This document shows, one piece after another, positions 17,425 through 26,361 of a DNA stretch of 64,000 bases. Location: assembly GCF_014281965.1 (NCBI RefSeq), contig NZ_JACFTB010000007.1:186001-250000 (forward strand), written 5' to 3'. A program made the position numbers and the translations under genes. The stretch comes from Rhodococcus sp. BP22 (GTDB lineage Bacteria; Actinomycetota; Actinomycetes; Mycobacteriales; Mycobacteriaceae). Each line of letters begins with the position of its first letter. Positions within the stretch are counted from its first letter, which is position 1. Under the pieces are notes generated by a model. The model was given only the letters and a program-made list of their open reading frames with translations, made no database searches and was not told the DNA's origin.

Positions 17425-17913
17425 CTATTCCAACCACGACTTACGCCCGAAGTAACCGTCAACATCGTCCCGCTCATCAGTAATGCGGTGGCCGGTAGAG
17501 TGCCCTGAGAAACTCTGACTTTCCAGGATGGCCATGTCGGACTGACACAGCTCTCCAGATAGCGATTCACGCGTCACATACGCGGGTCTTTGATCAGCGC
17601 GGGTTTCAGCCGCTGGGCTGTTGCCGATAGTCACGTCTACGATTCGAGCCACGATTGGGTCGTCCCGCAGTTCAGCCATGATCGTCGTCGAACGTTGTCG
17701 GACATCGTCGGCAGTCTGTCGGTACGCGCGCATGATCGTGTCGGCCAGCACCTCTGGTCCACGGCCCCAAGCATCATGGCCGAAGGTGAGTTCGGTGAGT
17801 CGACCGTTGGCGTCGGTCCGAATGGTGACACCGTCGAGGTGCGTGTGGCCGTGAACCTCAGCAACAGCCGCTTGAAGCCGACGGACTTTGGCGCCTAGTT
17901 CCTCTCGAATCAA
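17425..17913 (-). CDS. YbaB/EbfC-like protein, copy 2
   Basis: This 162-residue paralogue of the gene at 13746-14234 is alike over its whole length (EELGAKVRRLQ, DGVTIRTDANGRLTEL, YFGRKSWLE terminus). The start is TTG 17913 behind GGGGGTAA. The fold suggests a small dimeric DNA- or protein-binding helper of the ESX-type array. It lies between lipoprotein paralogues 4 and 3, and a large-gene tail relic begins at its stop codon. Confidence 0.7.
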   Translation of the reverse strand: MIREELGAKVRRLQAAVAEVHGHTHLDGVTIRTDANGRLTELTFGHDAWGRGPEVLADTIMRAYRQTADDVRQRSTTIMAELRDDPIVARIVDVTIGNSPAAETRADQRPAYVTRESLSGELCQSDMAILESQSFSGHSTGHRITDERDDVDGYFGRKSWLE

Positions 17914-17956
17914 AGCGGTTACCCCCTACCTCGCACGAATGTTGTTCTGAGCGTAA

Positions 17957-18775
17957 TTAATTGCGATTGCCGGGCCATCCTGGGTACGCAGGCTCCACCG
18001 GAGGTGGGTTGTCGTGGGCGTACGCGTCAGGCGGAATATTCACTGGCGCATCCGGGTACAGTGATCGAGCCCACGGCGCACAACGACCGTTCCTCGATGT
18101 GACTGGGTCTTGATCGATGAAACCATCAATCTCCCACCCCACGAATTCGTTGCCTGACGGCGCCTGCCAATGCAACAAGTCGGGAGACGACACCGAAGGT
18201 GGAGGTGTAGGCGAAGTTGCTGTTGAGGACTCGCCAGTGCGAACGAAGCGAGAGCGCTGCTCACTGCCCTCCCCGCCGGTAAGTCGGGACGGGACGTACT
18301 TTCCGTCGAGCTGTCTGTCGAGGCCGACCGCTAGAACACATGACAGGACGTCGAAACCACCGTTGATTGGGATGATCTGTTGGATACGTCCGTGAATCGT
18401 TCCTGCGAACGGGCCCTGTCCAGTGTCGTCCCGGAACCCGCCCAAGATGCCGCCACCACCCAGGCTGCCCGAGCTCTTCGCGAACCCCAAATAGGCGTAA
18501 TCGAGACCGAGCATCAGTCCGATTACGAACGACTCTTCCGATGCGCGGATTAACGTCCCTTCCAAAGAGAGGAGGTCTACGCCCGGCTCCGCCGACCACA
18601 CCATTGTCGCGTCGCGAAGGCGATCGGAAACCTCGTAACCGTCGGATGACGGCTGAGGCGACACGGACGTTGTCACTGTTACTGGGCCGTCGTCTGCGAC
18701 AGAACCGCACGCTGCGACCACAATCAACGTGGTCAGTACGGCGCAAAGTAGGGGAATGAGTCGAGTCGTTTTCAT
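17957..18775 (-). CDS. ESX-array lipoprotein, paralogue 4 (next to the intact large gene)
   Basis: This 272-residue lipoprotein has a signal MKTTRLIPLLCAVL and lipobox IVVAAC. It shares DATMVWSAEPGVDL, GLDYAYLGF and PPPVEPAYPGWPG with the other three. Its ATG overlaps the TGA of the 851-residue ESX-type gene, so this is the only complete large-gene/lipoprotein pair left in the array. The tight coupling suggests the lipoprotein binds, matures or neutralises the exported protein. Confidence 0.8.
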   Translation of the reverse strand: MKTTRLIPLLCAVLTTLIVVAACGSVADDGPVTVTTSVSPQPSSDGYEVSDRLRDATMVWSAEPGVDLLSLEGTLIRASEESFVIGLMLGLDYAYLGFAKSSGSLGGGGILGGFRDDTGQGPFAGTIHGRIQQIIPINGGFDVLSCVLAVGLDRQLDGKYVPSRLTGGEGSEQRSRFVRTGESSTATSPTPPPSVSSPDLLHWQAPSGNEFVGWEIDGFIDQDPVTSRNGRCAPWARSLYPDAPVNIPPDAYAHDNPPPVEPAYPGWPGNRN

Positions 18776-21327
18776 CCGAGGATCTTCCACGGCCACTTGT
18801 TCTTTGGGTCACTCGACGAATCGTCGCTAGCCAACCACTGCAGAATTTCTGCGCTGCTCGGGTTGTTTCCGAGTGGCCGGACTGTCAACTCGAGAGCATG
18901 TTGTTGGCCGTCACCCGTCGCATTGCGCGTGTACTCATCGAGATCGGAGACCCCGCCATCGGCGATCAACCGCATGGCGCTTTGGTTGGCGAGAAATCCA
19001 TCCGTCCCCCCTGACTCCGAGAACGCCTTTGCCACATCGGAGTAGGAAAGCAACGATTCGCCGCTCTCGCTCTTGTACACGTCAGGAACGTCGTTGATAT
19101 CGATCGCGCCGCTATGAACAAGGGCATCGAGGATGTTGAACCTTCTGTAATCTGCACTACCCCAGTCGCTGGCCACGTACTTACCACCCTCGCCGTCGAA
19201 GCCGAATTGCGATGAATCAAAGGCAATCTCGCGTGCCAATGGCGAGTCGAGGTCATCTACAGACAGTACATAGGGCTTCAAGAACTCGGACCCGGCTGCG
19301 ACGGCAATCCCGCCTGGCCCCATCCCCCCGGCGACGATTTGCCCCGCCGTCCACGCCGCGGTGAACTTCGAGTTCCGTGCTTCGGCTGCTTCCTGCTTGT
19401 CGAGACCCTCTTGCACGCGTTGGTCCATTTCGGTACTGAGACCGTGATCGACGAGCCACTGCAAGCGGTAGGCTTGGTCACCGAGGTTGCTGTATCCGGT
19501 TGTCGCAAACATCCGATCCATCCGCAGGCTCTCGGCAAGTGCAGTGCCGTTGATGATCTGACTGGACTGATCTTCGGAGTCCAGAATGGTGAAGACACGT
19601 AGCGGTTCGACAGGGCCACCTCCGAAATCTTCACTCCCACCGAAGTCACCGAATCCATGCGTCTGTGTGAGGTCGCTGGTCATACCGGTCATGTCACCGA
19701 CGAAGGGGGCAAGGGCTTCGGCGACCTGCCCTGCAGTCCCCTCCCCGATCTTCCCTTCACCGGATAAAAGTGTCGTGTAATTGTTTGTTCCATCAGATGA
19801 TTCGGTACTGGCCAGAATCTCTGCCAAGCCTCGGGCGGCGGACCCTGCGCGCACCGAGTTCTCGTACTCCGGTGTCCCTTCGGGCGCGGTCGAGTGTGCA
19901 TCGCGCGGAATCCAATCGGTGAGTGAAGCCATGGCCGTTCCGTCGTCGCGTTGAAGCAACGGCATCACTGCAGTATCAGCGTGGTATTCAGATCCGAGGA
20001 TGTCTGGTCCTCCTTCGCCGGTGAGAATCGCGCGCACGCCGTCCGTATTACGGGAACCAAGCTCGATCGCCTTCTCGAGGGTTTCCGCATGACCAGGATT
20101 GTCCACGGGCTCGTTGCTGAAGGGCAGGGCTCCGCCATGGGCATCGATCGACGCCGCGTGCATGCCCTGTCGAATCAGTTCGGTCGACATCTTCGTCCCG
20201 GGCTCATTGCCCGCTTCAGCTAACGCCAAAGCGTCGAACAATTTCGTCTGGCCCTCGACGAAGTTCTTCTGGTCGTCCACGATCGGACCGTCACCGGGAT
20301 ACGTCATCGCATTGCTGTCCAGTCCGTCGATACCGCGACTTGGACGAGTCGAAATGAGGTCGCGCATGTCCTGCGGCAAGTTTTCGTAACTACCTGCACC
20401 CGTCAGATTGCCGTCGGCATCGCGGCCGGTGCCGACCTTCTCGTTGGACAACACCAGGACGCCATTGGCCAGCGAGGCCGCCGCTTGTTGGCCCGCCGGG
20501 CCTTGCGATTGCAGCTGCTGGCTTGCAGCCGTGAAGCCGTCGACGCCGGCGGTGTTGTAGAACTCTTTCAAATATTGCTGGGTGCTCGCCGGGATCGTCG
20601 CCGTATCACCGTTGAGGTATGCCTGAAGCTGCGCAGGCTCCACACCTGTGGCACGCAGGTCTTCGGTGAGTTCCGCGAGGACGTCCGCGGTTATCGGCTC
20701 ACCGTCGTCCACCGCGTTTCGAATCTGGGTGCCGATCTCCTTGCCGTCTTCACCCGACAGCACCACCGAACCTAGGCTGTCCCCGCCGGGACCACCGTGT
20801 TGTTCGAGGTCGGCCAGACCGCCGTCCACCGCCGATTTCAATGCCGTCAGAGCAGATCCGCAGTAAGCCAAATTCTCCTTCAGGCTGACCTGGAAGTCTG
20901 CTGCTTGCCGGTCGAGTCGGCCCTGCAGCACCAGGCGGAGGACGTCACCGTCTGTACCGGGCACGGTTGGGCTGGAGACCGTTCCATCAGGTCCAACAGA
21001 CATGCCGTGGCGATCGACGGCGGCGTCCCGGGTGTTGACTATCACCGAACGGGACGCGTCGATCGTCTGTCCCTGGCTGATCAGAGCGTCCCCGACGATG
21101 TCCGTGGCGCGTTTCGACGCCGACGCAGTGAGAACTTCCGATACCGCACGCATCGACGCGGCCGCGCTGGCATCCCCTCGCCAAGTACTCGCACTCTTGT
21201 CGACTGCGAGGTCCACTTCCGCCAGGCAATCCGTGAGAGCGATCCCCGCCGACTTCATCGCCTCTCCTGCCGTGACCAACGTCAGCGGTTTCCACGATTC
21301 GACCTGAGGGATCGTCGGCGTCGTCAC
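18772..21327 (-). CDS. Large ESX-type exported protein (851 residues)
   Basis: The N-terminal ~110 residues are helical with a W-x-G turn (TWRG, W49-G51), as in WXG-like substrates of type VII secretion. A long Ala/Gly-rich helical region follows, similar in style to mycobacterial proteins annotated as TPR-repeat-region proteins. Conserved segments near the end (GGIAVAAGSEFLKPYVLSVDD, LDEYTRNATGDGQQ, KNKWPWKILG) recur in three relics downstream. No catalytic motif is evident, so toxin activity is unproven. Start ATG 21327 overlaps the EspC-like gene stop, and the lipoprotein overlaps its end. Confidence 0.75.
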   Translation of the reverse strand: MTTPTIPQVESWKPLTLVTAGEAMKSAGIALTDCLAEVDLAVDKSASTWRGDASAAASMRAVSEVLTASASKRATDIVGDALISQGQTIDASRSVIVNTRDAAVDRHGMSVGPDGTVSSPTVPGTDGDVLRLVLQGRLDRQAADFQVSLKENLAYCGSALTALKSAVDGGLADLEQHGGPGGDSLGSVVLSGEDGKEIGTQIRNAVDDGEPITADVLAELTEDLRATGVEPAQLQAYLNGDTATIPASTQQYLKEFYNTAGVDGFTAASQQLQSQGPAGQQAAASLANGVLVLSNEKVGTGRDADGNLTGAGSYENLPQDMRDLISTRPSRGIDGLDSNAMTYPGDGPIVDDQKNFVEGQTKLFDALALAEAGNEPGTKMSTELIRQGMHAASIDAHGGALPFSNEPVDNPGHAETLEKAIELGSRNTDGVRAILTGEGGPDILGSEYHADTAVMPLLQRDDGTAMASLTDWIPRDAHSTAPEGTPEYENSVRAGSAARGLAEILASTESSDGTNNYTTLLSGEGKIGEGTAGQVAEALAPFVGDMTGMTSDLTQTHGFGDFGGSEDFGGGPVEPLRVFTILDSEDQSSQIINGTALAESLRMDRMFATTGYSNLGDQAYRLQWLVDHGLSTEMDQRVQEGLDKQEAAEARNSKFTAAWTAGQIVAGGMGPGGIAVAAGSEFLKPYVLSVDDLDSPLAREIAFDSSQFGFDGEGGKYVASDWGSADYRRFNILDALVHSGAIDINDVPDVYKSESGESLLSYSDVAKAFSESGGTDGFLANQSAMRLIADGGVSDLDEYTRNATGDGQQHALELTVRPLGNNPSSAEILQWLASDDSSSDPKNKWPWKILG

Positions 21328-21635
21328 TGTCCGAGGCCTTCGGTCAACGAGCCGAGCTGTCTACTGAACGCTTCTTCGACCGCTTCGTAAGTGGCCGCGG
21401 ACGAGGTCGCCCCATCTGCCAGAGCCTGCACAGCGCTGCGGTGTTTGGCCACAGTGGTCTCCAACGTCGTCACTATCCGCACCAGAAGATCATCGATACC
21501 CGCATCGGGCATCACCACCGCTCCAACGCTCGCGTTGGCAGGCCCAGCGATGTCAGCGACCGCGTTCGCCTTGACACTCAGCTGTGCCCCCAACGACCTG
21601 ATCTCACCGAGATCCGCTCCCAGCAATTCCCCCAA
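21324..21635 (-). CDS. EspC-like (DUF2580-type) ESX partner protein
   Basis: This 103-residue, all-helical protein opens MGELLGADLGEIRSLGAQL. It has the length and Ala/Val-rich heptad character of small EspC/DUF2580 partners that accompany large ESX substrates. Its stop overlaps the start of the 851-residue gene (ATGA), so the two are probably co-translated and co-secreted. The same N-terminal sequence survives in the relic at 16173-16531. Confidence 0.7.
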   Translation of the reverse strand: MGELLGADLGEIRSLGAQLSVKANAVADIAGPANASVGAVVMPDAGIDDLLVRIVTTLETTVAKHRSAVQALADGATSSAATYEAVEEAFSRQLGSLTEGLGQ

Positions 21636-21842
21636 CAGATTCTCTCCCCCAAGAGTAACTTCACAGTGTGGCCGCCACGTTCGCCAGAGTTCGACGAAAG
21701 CACCCCGGCGGTGGCTTTGCCAAGGCAGCAGTCTGCCACAACTACGAGCCGGTGAGCAGTTTCAGTTCTTCATGGACGTGGTGACCACCCCCGCCGGAGT
21801 AACAGCCGGTCCCATTGAGGGCCCTGGTCACTGGACGTACCT

Positions 21843-22199
21843 TCAGCTTGGATCCAGCAGAACAGCAACGACTTTGCACAGGTCACGCACCTCCGCCACG
21901 GTCGGCGACAACTCGTACGCATGGTGGTGGCACACGTTGCTCAGTCTGTTCCACGCGACGGCAGCCGCGTCGGCTCGTTCTGTCGTGTCCAGTGACCGCA
22001 GGATTACTAGCTTCGAGCGCATGTTCGCGCCGGGAGCATCCACACCCAGGGCTCGGCACCGTTCGTCGACCAGCTCTTCGAGCGTTTGCCGGGCGAGGAA
22101 TGCGGCGAGGCGCGCCGAACTGCCTGCAGCACCGACAGTTCCGTCGAGCAATCGCTCCGCGTTTCGAAGCCCGACTGCAGGTGAAATCGCGGTCGTCAT
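21843..22199 (-). CDS. Small helical HEPN-like partner of the SMC-like ATPase
   Basis: This 118-residue, mainly helical protein overlaps the ATPase stop by four bases (ATGA). Near residue 84-95 it carries NRLSNVCHHHAYEL, which fits the R-x(4-6)-H pattern of HEPN ribonucleases, and DERCRALGVDAPG lies earlier. HEPN toxins are often paired with ATPases in defence systems. The fold assignment is pattern-based and could be wrong; an accessory or regulatory subunit without nuclease activity is the alternative. Confidence 0.6.
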   Translation of the reverse strand: MTTAISPAVGLRNAERLLDGTVGAAGSSARLAAFLARQTLEELVDERCRALGVDAPGANMRSKLVILRSLDTTERADAAAVAWNRLSNVCHHHAYELSPTVAEVRDLCKVVAVLLDPS

Positions 22200-24640
22200 G
22201 ACGCCAGAATCCCGTCGATCATTTTTTTCAGATCGTTCACAGCGTGGGCATCGACCGTCACCACCTCACCGTGTGTGCCGGCGTTGGCGAGCTTGAGCGT
22301 CGGGCCTCGCTCGGCTCGATAACTCAGCCACCCGCCCAAGCTCCCATCGGGATCGTCGAGCACTGCCAACTTCAGCCTGTTCGTCGTCTTGTTCGCTGCC
22401 GCCCAGCGCTGCTCCGCGTCCTGTCGCCCCATACCAGCACGGTGCTCCTTGGCGTAGAACACCTGCTGCGCTGCGGATTCGATGGCGAGCCGGAACAGAC
22501 CTGGGGCTACTCGCCGCTTGACCTCGTCAGGCACGCCCTCGTCCCTCACCAGTGCACGCACGTCGTCGACGTACCTCGTCGCTTGATTGAGCGTCTCCTT
22601 GACATAGATCTTCGACCCGGTCTCGCGGGTGACCTCGAGCAACCGCGCATCGACGGCGAGTTGCCTTATGGCAGTGGCTAATCGGTCGTCGTGCGAGAAG
22701 ACGACGACTTGCCGAGTCTTGGCCAGCATCGACAGCACCCGGATAAATCCATCGATCTTGGCTGGGTCCATGGCCTGGATCGGATCGTCGAAAACGATGA
22801 ACCGGAACGGACTGTTCGGCGTCGTCGCGCGAGGGATGAACAGCGCCAACGCCAAGGCGTGCAGCTCGCCCTGACTCATCACCGACAATGCCTCCGACGG
22901 TTCACCGTCGACCGTTCCCTTCAAAACAGCTTTACGCCGAGTATTGGTTCCCTCCAGGCTGATCGCGCCGATATCCACGTTGCTCTCCTGGCGGAGTTCG
23001 CTCCAGATGTCCCGCGCCTGGTCGGCAATCGGTTCGAGCCGCTGGTTGCGTAAGTCGATGACGTGCGACGTCATCCACTTCTTGGCTGCTTCCAGGCTGG
23101 TGACGGATGCGTCGGTCTTCGCTGCTATCTGCTCCATCTGCACCCAGGACGCCAACCGTGACGCGATGGGCGCCCAAGTGTCTTCCCGAGCTTTGATAGC
23201 CGCTGCTGCCTCATGACGCAGCAGCCCGCCGGACTCGACAACGGCATGCAACGTCGCGCTGAGGTGCTCTGCAAGCTCCGTGACTTCGTCAGGCGCAGAC
23301 CGGACCTTCAGGACGGCCTCTTGGTACAACTCCAGCGATGGGAGTTCGACGCCGTCGACCGCAGTCGCGTCGGTCAGGTCGTCGATCAGTGCGGTCGCTG
23401 CACGGCGAGCGTCCTCGAAGTCGCGTCGAGCCTTCTTGAAGAGCGTGAGCTTGTCTTCTTCGTCGGACATACGCGTCCGGGCGTGTTCGGCCCACGCGTC
23501 GTCGAGAGTCCCGGTTTCGCAGACCGGGCAGTCGGTGGTGCCGGTGTCGGCGTGCAATTCGAGGGCGGACGTCAGCAGCGCGTTACGTCGTTCGACGATG
23601 GCGAGCGCGTCGGAAGCCAGGTCGACGGTGCCAGCTATCGCCTCCCGGAGCGCTACGACGACAGTGTCGACCTGCTCCTTCAACGGGATTGCCAGGCCGA
23701 CGATGGCTCGGAGGCCAGACAGCGCAGAGGACTGCGTCGGTGCGGAACCGGTCGCGAGCGCCTGAACCGCATCGACGTCCGGAGCTCGCTTCTTTAACAG
23801 GGTTGCGGCCGACTGGGCCCGGTCATCCGCCGATTCTCCGACAATGTGCTTGAGTTGCGCCAGCGCTTCTTTCGCTTGTCCGCGCGGCACTTTGGCGTCC
23901 TTCAACGCCGATGCGAGCCGCTTCTCGGCGTCAGCGATCTCGTCGAGCCCGAGCAGTTTGGCAAGCGCGTCGTACAACGTGGAGGGACTGTCCTCGATGA
24001 GACCGCCGATCTCGTCGTACGACAGGATCGGGCGGTGCAGCTCGATCGCCGACTTCCACCCGAGCCCGTCGGTGCCGGGTGATCGTTTGGCCTTGCCGAT
24101 CTGAGTCCACGTCGAGTTGTCGGGGAGCAATGCGTCCGCAGACCAATCGACGCCGACGACGGCGGGTTCTGAGCCCTCGATGGTCAGGCCGACGCGGATC
24201 TGGCACTGCGACGACTCGTGCAGGTTCCGCCAGGTGTCCTTCCACAGCTTCGCCTTGTTCTCCCACCGGTAGCTCTTGCCGGTGACCGCGAACTCGAGTG
24301 CCTCGGCGAAGCTGGACTTGCCGGATCCGTTGCGTCCGCTGACGATGGTGATGCCAGGTGCGGGATGCAGTTTCAGTTCGGACTTCGGGCCGATGCCTCG
24401 GAAGCCTGCCACCTCGATAGACGTCAAGAATGCTCCGACGGGCTTCTCGATGACTGCCTGCGCCGCGCGCCGAGTCTGCAACAGCGCCACGCCGTCGAGC
24501 TGGTCGTTGAGCTGGTCGGCTCCTTCGAGTGCCGCCAGCACCAAGTACTTCGCGTCGTCGGCGAGCTCGTTGTCTGCGTCGATGGCGTCGAACACGACCT
24601 CCATGAGCGGTCTATCCACGGCCTCATCGGTTCCGGTCAC
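22196..24640 (-). CDS. SMC/Rad50-like AAA ATPase with zinc-hook motif
   Basis: This 814-residue protein has a unique N-terminal module (residues 1-~55), then an ABC/SMC-type ATPase: P-loop GRNGSGKS at 102-109, a central coiled coil with CPVC near residue 372, a signature-like MSQGELHALALALF, and Walker B FRFIVFDDPIQAMDP near 615. The layout resembles Rad50-like and RloC-type defence ATPases. The GTG at 24640 behind GGGGAG fits better than the farther upstream starts. It is coupled to a small HEPN-like gene. Candidate role: sensing DNA ends or phage replication and triggering the partner. Confidence 0.82.
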   Translation of the reverse strand: MTGTDEAVDRPLMEVVFDAIDADNELADDAKYLVLAALEGADQLNDQLDGVALLQTRRAAQAVIEKPVGAFLTSIEVAGFRGIGPKSELKLHPAPGITIVSGRNGSGKSSFAEALEFAVTGKSYRWENKAKLWKDTWRNLHESSQCQIRVGLTIEGSEPAVVGVDWSADALLPDNSTWTQIGKAKRSPGTDGLGWKSAIELHRPILSYDEIGGLIEDSPSTLYDALAKLLGLDEIADAEKRLASALKDAKVPRGQAKEALAQLKHIVGESADDRAQSAATLLKKRAPDVDAVQALATGSAPTQSSALSGLRAIVGLAIPLKEQVDTVVVALREAIAGTVDLASDALAIVERRNALLTSALELHADTGTTDCPVCETGTLDDAWAEHARTRMSDEEDKLTLFKKARRDFEDARRAATALIDDLTDATAVDGVELPSLELYQEAVLKVRSAPDEVTELAEHLSATLHAVVESGGLLRHEAAAAIKAREDTWAPIASRLASWVQMEQIAAKTDASVTSLEAAKKWMTSHVIDLRNQRLEPIADQARDIWSELRQESNVDIGAISLEGTNTRRKAVLKGTVDGEPSEALSVMSQGELHALALALFIPRATTPNSPFRFIVFDDPIQAMDPAKIDGFIRVLSMLAKTRQVVVFSHDDRLATAIRQLAVDARLLEVTRETGSKIYVKETLNQATRYVDDVRALVRDEGVPDEVKRRVAPGLFRLAIESAAQQVFYAKEHRAGMGRQDAEQRWAAANKTTNRLKLAVLDDPDGSLGGWLSYRAERGPTLKLANAGTHGEVVTVDAHAVNDLKKMIDGILAS

Positions 24641-25465
24641 GGCACTCCCCTGTCGTTTAGAACGGTTCCCCAACCAGACCACACAGTTCCATATCGCACC
24701 GACAGTTCGCACAGTGTCCACGATTCTCCGCGCCGCGACACCTCGAACGTCGGAGCGAACACCAGTCCAACAGTGGGGCTGATCATCCCGGCGCAGGTGC
24801 ATCCTGTGCTGGGAGAAATCGGTCTTGTAAAAGTGGAACCGATCGTCGCTCGTCGTCGTCGAACCAATAAGGACCGACGATGTGGGGGCACGGTGGGATG
24901 GCGTGTTCCCGGTGAACCGGAAGACGCGCTATCTGCTGGGTGCTCCCCAATAAGAGTTATCCGAGCGCGCGACCCACTCTCATTCGCGCAGACAGTCGGA
25001 TGATCTCCGTCTTCAATCCGTTCTGACCGCCGGTACTTCGTGAAACTGCAGTCGTTCAGGGTGATAGAGGATGCCGGCGAACAGGACTGTGCAAAAGCAA
25101 CTTCGCCAAACCCTCGGTGTTGTCACAGTCTCCGGACACGCCGGAGTGATTCAATCTGGCCGCTAAGACACGGACTTCAGTCAGCCCTGACCTAGATCAT
25201 GGTCCCATCGCGTGAAGTCGCCCTCCGCCGCCATCAGCCGGTGACCCTCCCACGGGTCCCCATAGATCTCGTACGGATTCCCCAGCTCAGCCAAGCGTGC
25301 GAGACCGGCATCGGTGATATCGGCATGACAGACTTCGGTGTTCGCCAACTCCTGTCTGTTGCGTTCAACGCACCGGGACTGCCCTCGAACCCGTTGGCGA
25401 TTCGGCTGATAGCAACCTCGTCGGAGACCCCCATGGCTCCCAATTCTGGGTGGTTTTCATGCCGG
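24489..25465. repeat. Segmental duplication, copy 2
   Basis: This is the homologue of 10925-11595 in the same orientation. It covers the ATPase N-terminal codons, the region upstream of the gene and, from about 25165, the decayed immunity-type gene. Bases ~24880-25165 have no match in copy 1. Apart from the ATPase start and the relic, 24641-25494 contains no intact gene; it must hold the promoter of the ATPase operon, but no clear -35/-10 pair stands out. Confidence 0.8.
25181..25455 (-). pseudogene. Relic of the immunity-type gene
   Basis: The sequence matches residues ~70-153 of the intact gene at 11313-11774 (WGVSDEVAISRIANGFEGSP and the terminal PRWDHxxGQG). A one-base deletion after NATD shifts the frame, and the first ~65 codons are missing. 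No toxin gene accompanies it. Confidence 0.75.
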
Positions 25466-25519
25466 CGGCGTATCGGAAGCAGTTCACTCACGATGGAAAA
25501 GATGGGCGACGCTAGTACC

Positions 25520-25618
25520 TCAGCTGAACACCCAGCCCACTACCACCGCAACCATGCACAGGAAGAAGATCACCTCGATGATCGCCTCCCCCGCACCGCT
25601 GCTGCCCTTCTTGCTCAC
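25520..25618 (-). CDS. 32-residue single-span membrane peptide coupled to the vWA gene
   Basis: A GTG at 25616-25618 overlaps the vWA stop (GTGA) and opens a 32-codon frame. It reads SKKGSSGAGEAII followed by a hydrophobic helix (VIFFLCMVAVVVGWVF). Overlap, basic start and clean membrane helix support a real gene. It may anchor or regulate the vWA protein at the membrane. Confidence 0.5.
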   Translation of the reverse strand: MSKKGSSGAGEAIIEVIFFLCMVAVVVGWVFS

Positions 25619-26259
25619 TCCCCGCGCGCCCGACGGCGATCGGCCTCGGAGAAGCCCCGCGCCGGCGGGGAACCGAAGACCTGTGCCCGCTTGCGGTCCT
25701 GATAGCTCGCCACCGAATCGAAGGCCGCAGTGACGCCGACGGTCGTCGACACGTAAGTCATCGACTTGTCCCGTGCAAAGCCCAGATCGGTGCCGACATC
25801 GACGGCATCGATGTTGGACCCGAGGAACACGAAGTCCCACTGGTAGTCCTTCTCCTGCTGCGCGATCAGTGCGCGCACAGCGGTATTGGTCCACTCCTTG
25901 CTCGCGTTCTCGTGACCGTCCGTCATCACCACAACGGTGACCGAGCCGGGCCGTTCGTTCTCGGGCAATGCAGCGAGCTCGACGCCGACGTCGGTGATGA
26001 GCCGGCCGATGGCGTCGTACAGCGCGGTTGAGCCGCGGGGCTGCAGCACCAGCGGCGGCACTGTCCGGATCGGCTGCGAACTGTAGACCAGCTCGTACTG
26101 CTGATCGAATTGCGCCAGCGTCACGACGGTATTCCCGTCCTGCTCACGCTCTTTTCCGATGAACGAATCGAAACCGCCGCGGGTGTCGTCGGCAATGGAA
26201 TGCATCGAACCCGAACGGTCGAGCAGAGCAGCAACGAGAGAGAGCTGTGGATTGGTCAC
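25615..26259 (-). CDS. von Willebrand factor A domain protein
   Basis: This 214-residue protein is essentially one vWA domain. The MIDAS motif DRSGSM lies at residues ~11-16, GSTAL supplies the second metal-binding loop and TDGHE the third. Such domains mediate metal-dependent protein contacts. The start is GTG 26259, placed five bases after a perfect AGGAGG; an in-frame upstream start would add residues with no ribosome site. There is no signal peptide, so it is cytosolic. The target is unknown, and a 32-residue membrane peptide is coupled downstream. Confidence 0.82.
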   Translation of the reverse strand: MTNPQLSLVAALLDRSGSMHSIADDTRGGFDSFIGKEREQDGNTVVTLAQFDQQYELVYSSQPIRTVPPLVLQPRGSTALYDAIGRLITDVGVELAALPENERPGSVTVVVMTDGHENASKEWTNTAVRALIAQQEKDYQWDFVFLGSNIDAVDVGTDLGFARDKSMTYVSTTVGVTAAFDSVASYQDRKRAQVFGSPPARGFSEADRRRARGE

Positions 26260-26361
26260 ATAAGCCTCCTGAAGAAATGCGTCGAAGCGACGCGATGAAG
26301 TGATGTTGAAAACGATACCGACGGGTACCGACAAGAATCGGAGCTCGTAACGTCTGCCCTA

